From NCBI GenBank assembly GCA_002687335.1, contig NYZY01000032.1:14706-24168 (forward strand): a stretch of DNA of 9,463 bases, in the 5' to 3' direction. How positions within the stretch are numbered: position 1 is the stretch's first letter; each line of letters opens with the position of its first letter. Both the position numbers and the translations under genes were made by a program. Source of the DNA: Chloroflexota bacterium. Its GTDB lineage: Bacteria > Chloroflexota > Dehalococcoidia > UBA1151 > UBA1328. Below the pieces are notes generated by a model. It was given only the letters and a program-made list of their open reading frames with translations, ran no database searches and was not told the origin of the DNA. Below are positions 1 through 6,421 of this stretch, piece after piece.

Positions 1-1020
1 GGTGCAAGTGCTGAAGCAGGAGCAGTTTTCGGCCCCATATGGGGAGGAGGAATAGGAACATGGCTTTCATGGGAATGGGCTTTCTGGCTAAATATTCCTT
101 TGACGCTAGCTGCATCGGTCTGGATTATGAAAAATCCACCAGGCAAACGGACCAATGTACACATAGATGTACGGACGGGACTTATTTTTTCAGCTGCCCT
201 CACACTGTTGACCGTTGGACTTGTGCGAATAGGCCATCCGGATACGCTCATGGCCATTTCACTGACGCTTACTATTGGACTAGTGTTACTTCTCCTCTTC
301 ATCAATAATCGTTCACGCGAGGCATTGTTTCCTCAAAACCTGTTCAAACTCCTATCATTTAACCTTGCGAACGTGACTCATTTTTTCATCGGAGCTGCGT
401 TAATCATCGGCATGGTCACAGTGCCATTATTGGCGGCCACTGTATTGGAAAAGTCTCCGTTAGAAGGCGGACTACAGCTCCTAAGAATGACAGTAGCTAT
501 AGGTATTGGGGCTTTGATTGGAGGTTACATCACACAACGCGTAGGAGAACGAACCCCGGTAATAATAGGGACGAGCATTACCGGCATAGGCTTCTTACTG
601 ATGTCTCAGTGGACTATAAATATCACTGATCCCATACTGACCATCCACCTAGTGACTACAGGTCTAGGGCTGGGGCTGGTTATTTCACCAATTACGGAAA
701 CCGCCCTCAGGAAAGTTGCTCGTGGCCAACGCGGGATTGCATCTGCCTTGCTCAGTGCCTCACGAATGATAGGAATGATAGTTGGCTTAGCCGTAATGAC
801 TACACTGGGGACAGCACAATTTCATGAACTGGTTACAGACATACCCGCTTTCTCAATCGATCCGGATGTACAGCAACACATAGTCGACAGCACTAGCGAA
901 GCCGGTATGAAAGTATTCACGAGGTTTTACCAGTACGGTGCAGTCGTATGCTTCCTAGCTCTCATCCCAGCATGGATCATGACCAAGAAACAACCCAATC
1001 CAATGACTGATAACAGTTAG
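1..1020 (+). CDS. MFS transporter, DHA2 (14-TM) drug-exporter type, 5'-truncated
   Basis: This is the C-terminal 339 residues of a multidrug or solute/H+ antiporter of the inner membrane; the frame is open from base 1, so the true start lies left of the window. Near the left edge there is a motif-C-like stretch (FGPIWGGGIGTWLSWEW) followed by AFWLNIPL, the typical TM5/TM6 signature of the 14-TM DHA2 (EmrB/QacA-like) group. About nine hydrophobic segments follow, including GLIFSAALTLLTVGLV, AISLTLTIGLVLLLLF, IGALIGGYIT and the final VVCFLALIPAWIM, then a short polar tail ending MTDNS. This count fits TM5/6 to TM14. The ATG at position 100 is internal. The stop TAG (1018-1020) overlaps the stop of the convergent thyX-like gene by 4 bp. 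The substrate cannot be told from sequence. The family call is firm and the drug-export role is only by analogy. Confidence 0.9.
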   Translation, partial: GASAEAGAVFGPIWGGGIGTWLSWEWAFWLNIPLTLAASVWIMKNPPGKRTNVHIDVRTGLIFSAALTLLTVGLVRIGHPDTLMAISLTLTIGLVLLLLFINNRSREALFPQNLFKLLSFNLANVTHFFIGAALIIGMVTVPLLAATVLEKSPLEGGLQLLRMTVAIGIGALIGGYITQRVGERTPVIIGTSITGIGFLLMSQWTINITDPILTIHLVTTGLGLGLVISPITETALRKVARGQRGIASALLSASRMIGMIVGLAVMTTLGTAQFHELVTDIPAFSIDPDVQQHIVDSTSEAGMKVFTRFYQYGAVVCFLALIPAWIMTKKQPNPMTDNS

Positions 1021-2630
1021 TCGGTTGAAACCGAGCGACGGTTCTCCGCTTTACGTTCTGACTCAAGCCGTTCCAAACTATATGATCCGTGATCGACGTA
1101 AGACATTGCGTCAGCCAAAGCCTTATGACCTGCTTTGTCACGAATAAGAGTGTGCATCCGTTGACACACCCTCCGATAATCTGGATGACCCTGCTGAGCA
1201 GTGCGCAGTTCTAGAATATGAAATGCCTCACGAACATTGAACTGCATCGAATATCGAATTTTGAATGCAAACGGCACTACATATTGTGCAACTTCAGGAC
1301 CATGATCATTCAATACCTGAGTATAAAAAACTGACATACGCCCCATAGCGTCATTCCATCTTTGTGACCAGCCAACCTCACGAATGGCTGGTGGGGTTAA
1401 ATACCCATGCTTTACACCTAGCCGTTGCCAGTCAATGGTCAACATACGGTGACGCTGTAGATCTCGAAAACTGCCAAAGTCAGACAACACATCAAATCTA
1501 TAAAAGGATCGCTCCATACCGCGACCTGGCTTATGACGCCTATTTTTACGTTGGCCAACGTACGATTTAATCACTTCAGTTTTTTCAGAATCACTCATAC
1601 AATCGACAACGCTTTGAAGTTGAACGTCAGAGAGTTGTGTGTGCGCGTACAAGGCAGCCGCGACAATCTTTTTTTCTGCATCTGAATCCCATTCAACCAA
1701 AGATACTTCGGGGGTAGGATCCGGATCCGCATCAATACTCGATGCAATCCTCTCGACTGCATCACGATTTTCTTTCAAGTAGCGTGACCAGACACCACCG
1801 CGATTGGGCAAATCCACACGTTTCATAAAAGAAGGGATTACTTTTCGCAGCTCCACAAGTATTTTTTGAGCATATTCACGCACCTCTTCTAAGGGGTGGC
1901 TATTCATTCTTATAAGTAAATGTTCATAAGCTTGTCCAGTAGCAAATATCCCGACATTTGAGTAGGTCGATGCTGGTAAAAGACCACGTGCGACATCACA
2001 AGCTTTAGCTCTAATTGATGCGTTGTAGATGAATTTAGAATCACCAGATTGCCTGGGATACTGATTTTCATAAAAAGTCACACAAGTGTGAACTAGTTGC
2101 GAATACTCGTCGAATAACCAATCGACAGTGTCCTTGTAATGTAAGGCGATCTTTCCGCTTTCGATCTCCGGCGGAACGATATACCGATAATTATCGCCAT
2201 ACTTCTGATCGTAAAAGATGTAACGAGTTGATTGCTCCAAATACGCAGCCAATCGGCCCCATTCCAAAACCTTAGTGAGAATATTAGAGGCCTGTTCGCA
2301 TGCAATATGGGCTCCGCCCAATTGAGCTACAGAATCATCGCCATACTCCGAAAAAACGCGATCAAATAGTCCCTGCGCCCGGTCAACTGACACCACATCA
2401 TTACTAACAGTTGAATCATTTTGTTCTTCAGACGCTATGTCAGTTTGATCGTAGAATTCATCCAAAAACAAACGACGTAACGATTTGTGCGATCGACTAT
2501 AACGAGCAAATAAAGCCCCTTTTACAACCTCAGGAAGGTTGATAAGGGCAAAAACCGGTTCATCGATGTTCGTAAAAAATCGACTGAGTATTGCTCGCTC
2601 ATGTCTAGTAAATATTTCACGTACGTACAT
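1017..2630 (-). CDS. Double-length ThyX-like protein (FAD-dependent thymidylate synthase family)
   Basis: ThyX makes dTMP from dUMP using methylene-THF, NADPH and FAD. Canonical ThyX is about 220-250 aa with a signature RHRxxSxNExSxRY; this protein is 537 aa and appears to hold two ThyX-like halves. Half 1 has EWGRLAAYLEQSTRY (residues 123-137) at the signature position, so the R and H of RHR are lost but ExSxRY is kept, followed by LLPASTYSNVG (217-227) and RMNSHPLEEVREYAQ (241-255), which match the ThyX segment with the conserved Arg and His. Half 2 has an intact RHR (393-395) in QRHRMLTIDWQRLG but lacks the Ser-x-Arg-Tyr end, then NVREAFHILELRTAQQGHP (465-483). The ATG start gives MYVREIF; no strong Shine-Dalgarno sequence is visible. 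It is last in the minus-strand series, 108 bp after E2. Methylene-THF supply by FolD fits a dTMP role, but catalysis is not certain. Confidence 0.85.
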   Translation of the reverse strand: MYVREIFTRHERAILSRFFTNIDEPVFALINLPEVVKGALFARYSRSHKSLRRLFLDEFYDQTDIASEEQNDSTVSNDVVSVDRAQGLFDRVFSEYGDDSVAQLGGAHIACEQASNILTKVLEWGRLAAYLEQSTRYIFYDQKYGDNYRYIVPPEIESGKIALHYKDTVDWLFDEYSQLVHTCVTFYENQYPRQSGDSKFIYNASIRAKACDVARGLLPASTYSNVGIFATGQAYEHLLIRMNSHPLEEVREYAQKILVELRKVIPSFMKRVDLPNRGGVWSRYLKENRDAVERIASSIDADPDPTPEVSLVEWDSDAEKKIVAAALYAHTQLSDVQLQSVVDCMSDSEKTEVIKSYVGQRKNRRHKPGRGMERSFYRFDVLSDFGSFRDLQRHRMLTIDWQRLGVKHGYLTPPAIREVGWSQRWNDAMGRMSVFYTQVLNDHGPEVAQYVVPFAFKIRYSMQFNVREAFHILELRTAQQGHPDYRRVCQRMHTLIRDKAGHKALADAMSYVDHGSYSLERLESERKAENRRSVSTD

Positions 2631-2658
2631 CGTTTATCAGCCTGTAGACTGCCCCGCA

Positions 2659-2688
2659 ATCCTACGAGGAGTTCGGTCTTGTTTACAA
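2659..2688 (-). promoter_or_regulatory. Possible promoter for the thyX-like gene
   Basis: On the minus strand TTGTAA (2683-2688) and TAGGAT (2659-2664) each match 4 of 6 bases of the -35 and -10 consensus, 18 bp apart, with the expected start about 20 bases before the ATG. No terminator is visible after E2, so readthrough from E2 is an equally good explanation. Confidence 0.25.
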
Positions 2689-2738
2689 AAAGCACTCACC
2701 TGGACGGGAATTAACTCGACACTAAAGTTATCTGGAAC

Positions 2739-3992
2739 TCACAGCATTAGGCGAACAGGATTTTCAAGAGTTTTCTGAAATTCACTGAGGAAAATAGCAG
2801 CCTCTGCCCCATCACCCACCCGGTGATCAGCAGAAATAGTAGCATTCATCGTTTGCCCAACCACAACGTTGCCATTACTAACAATCGGCTTCTCTTTCAC
2901 AGCACCAACAGCAATTATTCCAGCATTTGGAGGAACAATGATTGCTGCGAACGTATCGGTCCCAAACATTCCAAGATTTGATGTCCCGAATGTCCCTTTT
3001 GTCAGTTCATCCTGTGTAAGCGTGCCACCTTCACCTCGTGCACGCCTGCCCAAATCACGAACCGCCTGGGAAATCTCAACTAAAGACATCCTTTGAATGC
3101 CCATCACCGCAGGTACGATAAGGCCTTCATCAAGAGCTATCGCAACGCCGAGATTAATATCAGAATGCCCCACAAGCTTATCGCCATCGAATGAGGAGTT
3201 CCATTTGGGATACTTCACCAACGACGTAGTAACTGCTTTCAAGACCATATCGTTTACAGACACCCTTACGTCATCATCCAGCGCTTCATTCAACTGTGAC
3301 CGGAAAGTCATTGCAGCACCCATATTCACTTCATGAGTCACGTAATAATGAGGTGATTCCGTCTTCGATCGAACCGTGACTCTAGCAATTGCCTGGCGCA
3401 TAGAGGAAAGAGGGGTGTCAGACCCATCAATTGCGACACTAGCGCTAACACCTGATGGGGCGAATTGTGCCGAAGGAGTGAAATTCTCGACATCTGCTTT
3501 GGTGATACGAGATCCAGGTCCGGTACCCGGCACAGTAGCAATATCGATACCCTTTTCAGCAGCAATCTTGCGAGCAATCGGCGAAGCTTTAACCCTACCG
3601 TCCCCTACAGAACTGACCGTTACGGTTGGCTCTGTAACGATGTCACTTTTCGCCACTACTGGATCGGGTGAAGCAGGAGTTGGAGATTGTTCGGGGGACT
3701 GCATATCACTTTTCGCCACTATTGGAGCCGAGACAGCTTCAGGGATTTCATCCTCCGGATCGCCAATGTAGGCAATAACGGTTCCGACTTGCACCAAAGA
3801 GCCTTCTTCTACAGTGATCCGACGGAGCACACCATCAGCATATGCCTCCATCTCAACAACTGTTTTATCGGTCTCGATTTCAGCTAATTTGTCCCCACGG
3901 CTGACCTGGTCACCTTCGGTTTTTAGCCATTTTGCAATAGTACCTTCAGTCATGTCGGCGCCCATTGAGGGCATGGTCACTTCGTTAATCAA
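2739..3992 (-). CDS. pdhC: Dihydrolipoamide acyltransferase (E2) of a pyruvate/2-oxoacid dehydrogenase complex
   Basis: E2 core subunit: it carries the acyl group on a lipoyl arm and transfers it to CoA, giving acetyl-CoA if the substrate is pyruvate. The 417 aa show the standard order. A single lipoyl domain (about 1-78) has the lipoylated lysine K43 in EIETDKTVVEMEA. A Pro/Ser/Ala-rich linker (about 80-130) contains a duplicated VAKSD. The E1/E3-binding domain is at 133-171 (VKASPIARKIAAEKGID, then GTGPGSRITKADV). The catalytic domain (about 190-417) ends with DHRVGDG, giving catalytic H390 and D394. The start is TTG (3990-3992), chosen because AGGAGAGG lies 4 bases upstream and because MINEVTMPSMG is where lipoyl domains normally begin. 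It is separated from E1 alpha/beta by rsgA. Specificity (pyruvate, acetoin or branched-chain) is not proven. Confidence 0.95.
   Translation of the reverse strand: MINEVTMPSMGADMTEGTIAKWLKTEGDQVSRGDKLAEIETDKTVVEMEAYADGVLRRITVEEGSLVQVGTVIAYIGDPEDEIPEAVSAPIVAKSDMQSPEQSPTPASPDPVVAKSDIVTEPTVTVSSVGDGRVKASPIARKIAAEKGIDIATVPGTGPGSRITKADVENFTPSAQFAPSGVSASVAIDGSDTPLSSMRQAIARVTVRSKTESPHYYVTHEVNMGAAMTFRSQLNEALDDDVRVSVNDMVLKAVTTSLVKYPKWNSSFDGDKLVGHSDINLGVAIALDEGLIVPAVMGIQRMSLVEISQAVRDLGRRARGEGGTLTQDELTKGTFGTSNLGMFGTDTFAAIIVPPNAGIIAVGAVKEKPIVSNGNVVVGQTMNATISADHRVGDGAEAAIFLSEFQKTLENPVRLML
3643..3726 (-). repeat. Duplicated 21-bp segment inside the E2 linker
   Basis: The bases at 3643-3663 and 3706-3726 are identical at 20 of 21 positions (sharing TCACTTTTCGCCACTA) and are exactly 63 bp apart. 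In protein this gives two copies of (I/V)VAKSD in the flexible linker after the lipoyl domain. It keeps the frame and probably reflects slippage or duplication in a region under little sequence constraint. Confidence 0.8.
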
Positions 3993-3996
3993 ATTT

Positions 3997-4004
3997 CCTC
4001 TCCT
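3997..4004 (-). promoter_or_regulatory. Strong ribosome binding site fixing the TTG start of E2
   Basis: On the minus strand AGGAGAGG ends 4 bases before the TTG codon at 3992; the AGGAG part is 7 bases away. It is the best Shine-Dalgarno sequence among the minus-strand genes and supports TTG over the internal ATG seven codons in. Confidence 0.8.
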
Positions 4005-4096
4005 GCGGGAACACTCAGATCACAACATCAATGAGCACACATGCGACACTGATACTGTGATTTATCAATACCTAGGATAGTTGGTACACAACAATC

Positions 4097-4130
4097 CTGC
4101 GACCCTGATCTGATCGCAGTTGATCTGATC
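4097..4130. repeat. Direct repeat plus inverted repeat in the rsgA/E2 spacer
   Basis: TGATCTGATC occurs twice, at 4106-4115 and 4121-4130, with a 15-bp period. Overlapping it, CTGCGA (4097-4102) and TCGCAG (4114-4119) form a perfect 6-bp inverted repeat around 11 bases. No T-run follows on the minus strand, so it is not a typical intrinsic terminator for rsgA. The rest of this 156-bp spacer holds only the E2 ribosome site. Confidence 0.7.
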
Positions 4131-4148
4131 CGTTCTACCACCATCAGC

Positions 4149-5246
4149 CTACTTCCCAAGCCTAGACTGTTGGCGCGCTGTTATCGCCTTGATTCGGTCT
4201 TCCCTGCTATTATCGGTTTTCATACCCCGGTCTTTATTAGCCCGCTGGTCTTCCAACTCGTGGAACAAACGCTTATAGGATTCAAAACGAGAAACTTGCA
4301 ATTGTCCAGCAGCAATCTCCTCTGTGATAGCGCAGCCCGGTTCATCTTCATGGGCACAATCGCGAAACTTACATCGCCCCATATACTCCGCTATTTCTGG
4401 AAAAGTTTTGGTAAGTGCATCTACGCGTCCTTCTACAAGACCAATTGTGCGTATACCCGGAGTATCGATCAATACACCCCCATCTGACAAAGGTAACAAC
4501 TGCCTAGTCACTGTCGTATGGCGGCCACGAGTATCCGATTTGCGAATGCCGACAGTATCCATGATCTCTTCACCAATCAACTGATTCGCAAGCGTAGATT
4601 TACCAACCCCAGATGCGCCTATAAGGGCAACCGTTTCACCTCCTGGAATAAAGCGGCGAAGCGAACTTATCCCTACGCCGGTCAACCCACTGACTGCAAA
4701 TACCTCTACATCAGGCGCCGCTGACGCTAAAGGCGCCAGAAAATTAAGAGGATCCACTTCCCGCATCAAGTCTATTTTTGAAACCACAATCACAGGAACA
4801 GCTCCACTGGACCATACCAGCGCGACTTCGCGTTCTAATCTTGACACATTAAAATTATTTGCAGCCTGCACGATGAAAACCGTGTTGACGTTAGCGGCTA
4901 GAATCTGTTCATTTGATTTACCTTCGGATCTTCCTCGCATAGATCGGTTTCGAATCAACAAGGAAATTCGTGGTAAAACAAATTCAATCTCATCCGAATC
5001 TTGATTATCGCCTGGTCGTACTAATACCCAATCACCAACCGTCGGTTCAATGGGATCAATTTCAGATTCAACATCGGTAGTATTTCGTGCGAAAGTACTT
5101 CCAGCACGAAAATCACCGGTATCCGCATGTACAAAAGTAGATATACCATCAACCCGCGCTACTCTGCCAGGTCGAAGTTCTGAATCCGCTGCACAAATCT
5201 GGATGAAGTCAGCCTTAACCGATTCTGTAAGGCCATATTGAATCAG
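4149..5246 (-). CDS. rsgA: Small ribosomal subunit biogenesis GTPase RsgA (start codon uncertain)
   Basis: RsgA (YjeQ) is a circularly permuted GTPase that releases assembly factors during late 30S maturation. Numbering here assumes a CTG start at 5246 (365 aa, usual length). An N-terminal OB fold (about 25-95: LRPGRVARVDG, PTVGDWVLVRPG) is followed by the permuted GTPase with motifs in the order G4 (SKID, 156-159), G1 (GASGVGKS, 210-217), G2 region (RGRHTT) and G3 (DTPG, 261-264). The C-terminal zinc knuckle is CKFRDCAHEDEPGC (C292, C297, H299, C305). G4 has Ser instead of the usual Asn. No ATG, GTG or TTG occurs in frame between the upstream stop (5292-5294) and the TTG at 4961. A start at that TTG would leave 270 aa and remove the OB fold, though the upstream frame clearly encodes it. 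CTG 5246 is the best-placed alternative; CTG 5285 and several ATT codons are others. No clear Shine-Dalgarno sequence precedes any of them. Confidence 0.9.
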   Translation of the reverse strand: MIQYGLTESVKADFIQICAADSELRPGRVARVDGISTFVHADTGDFRAGSTFARNTTDVESEIDPIEPTVGDWVLVRPGDNQDSDEIEFVLPRISLLIRNRSMRGRSEGKSNEQILAANVNTVFIVQAANNFNVSRLEREVALVWSSGAVPVIVVSKIDLMREVDPLNFLAPLASAAPDVEVFAVSGLTGVGISSLRRFIPGGETVALIGASGVGKSTLANQLIGEEIMDTVGIRKSDTRGRHTTVTRQLLPLSDGGVLIDTPGIRTIGLVEGRVDALTKTFPEIAEYMGRCKFRDCAHEDEPGCAITEEIAAGQLQVSRFESYKRLFHELEDQRANKDRGMKTDNSREDRIKAITARQQSRLGK

Positions 5247-5438
5247 ATTTGTAAAACTATCGTATGGAATTTGGATAGTAATCAGATTGTCTTAGCTGGT
5301 GAAAAAATCAAAGTGAAACAGAGATCACGTAATCAACGGTTCGCTAGTGGGAATACTACACAGTGTTACGCAATTATGTTCAGAATCCCACATAGGAGAT
5401 TACAAATAACACCCGATTCGACTACAAACATTAAATTC

Positions 5439-6416
5439 CTATAGTCCATAACCTTCGGCAGCAGCTGAAAGCACATCCTGAGCATCAGTGAGGACTTCCT
5501 GTTCAAGGCCCTTGTTATAAGGCCAAGGAACATCGACAGAACCTACTCGCATGATCGGTCCATCAAGCCATTCGTATGCTCGTTGCTGGAGCTCTGCGGC
5601 AACTTCGGCCATGACACCACCAGTACGACGTGCACTATCTACAAGCACAACTCTGTTCGTCTTCTGTATTGAGGTCAAAACAGTTTCAATATCAAGTGGA
5701 TTCAGTGAACGCAGGTCAATCGTTTCAACAGAGTGACCTCGTTTCTCAAGACTATCTGCAGCAGAATTTAACGGACGCATACCATAACCATATGACACAA
5801 GGGTAATATCAGTCCCTGAGCGACTTACATCAGCTTTTCCAAGCTCAATCTCGTAATATTCGTCAGGAACATTACCTTTATCACCGTAAAGAAGCGCAGG
5901 CTCGGCAACTAGTACGGGGTTGTCATCTTTGATGGCTGATCGCATTAAGCCAAGTGCATCATACGGATTCGACGGACACACAACCTTTATGCCGGGCACC
6001 TCAGCGAGCCAAGTCTCAAAACTTTGTGAATGAGTAGCTCCCAGTTGCACCCCTGCGCCTGTAGGCGCCCTAATGACCATCGGGACATTAATCTGCCCCC
6101 CAGATATATAACGAAGATTAGCAGCCATATTCACTATCTGGTCAAACGCCACTAGGGAGAAAGAAATCGACATAAACTCAACAATAGGACGCAAACCAGC
6201 TGCAGCGGCTCCAATTCCAGCACCTACAAACGCCTGCTCGGAAATAGGAGTATCTTTGATTCGCTCTGGCCCAAACTTCTGTAAAAAACCATCGGTAACT
6301 GCATAGGCCCCACCATACTCCCCAATATCCTCCCCCATCATAAACACCCGCGGGTCATTCTCTAACGCCTCTTCTAGGCCTCGTTTTAATGCCTCTCTAA
6401 AAAGTATTTCTGGCAT
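5439..6416 (-). CDS. pdhB: Pyruvate/2-oxoacid dehydrogenase E1 component, beta subunit
   Basis: The beta chain of the ThDP-dependent alpha2beta2 E1 that decarboxylates a 2-oxoacid and reductively acylates the lipoyl arm of E2. The 325 aa are the normal length for this subunit. Visible landmarks are GEDIGEYGG (28-36), the ThDP-activating Glu60 in DTPISEQAFVGAGIGAA, FDQIVNMAANLRYISGG (91-107), the active-site His129 in GATHSQSFE, and the C-terminal transketolase domain with DITLVSYGYG, VETIDLRSLNPLD and VDVPWPYNKGLE. The segment usually reading AAK before the Met/Tyr-Ser-Gly-Gly loop is AAN here. The ATG start lies 5 bases after the E1 alpha stop, preceded by a poor ribosome site (AAAAGAT), so translational coupling is likely. 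The best fit is PdhB; acetoin or branched-chain E1 beta proteins are close relatives and cannot be fully excluded. Confidence 0.95.
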   Translation of the reverse strand: MPEILFREALKRGLEEALENDPRVFMMGEDIGEYGGAYAVTDGFLQKFGPERIKDTPISEQAFVGAGIGAAAAGLRPIVEFMSISFSLVAFDQIVNMAANLRYISGGQINVPMVIRAPTGAGVQLGATHSQSFETWLAEVPGIKVVCPSNPYDALGLMRSAIKDDNPVLVAEPALLYGDKGNVPDEYYEIELGKADVSRSGTDITLVSYGYGMRPLNSAADSLEKRGHSVETIDLRSLNPLDIETVLTSIQKTNRVVLVDSARRTGGVMAEVAAELQQRAYEWLDGPIMRVGSVDVPWPYNKGLEQEVLTDAQDVLSAAAEGYGL

Positions 6417-6421
6417 ATCTT

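Noticed and set aside
39..308. Plus-strand frame overlapping the transporter in another frame
   Set aside because: The overlapping frame 1 encodes continuous transporter membrane segments; this one gives Cys/His-rich noise.
2690..2700. T-run on the minus strand after E2 as a terminator
   Set aside because: Five T residues are present but no stem of useful strength precedes them.
3376..3771. 131-codon plus-strand frame opposite the E2 linker and binding domain
   Set aside because: It is a reverse-complement shadow of an Ala/Pro/Thr-rich region; no family features and no ribosome site.
4149..4961. RsgA as a 270-aa protein starting at TTG 4961
   Set aside because: The same frame upstream clearly encodes the family's OB domain with no stop, so this start would cut into a conserved domain; kept only as a fallback.
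5366..5431. 21-codon minus-strand ORF (MFVVESGV...) between E1 beta and rsgA, a possible leader peptide
   Set aside because: No ribosome site, no run of regulatory codons and no attenuator-like terminator after it.
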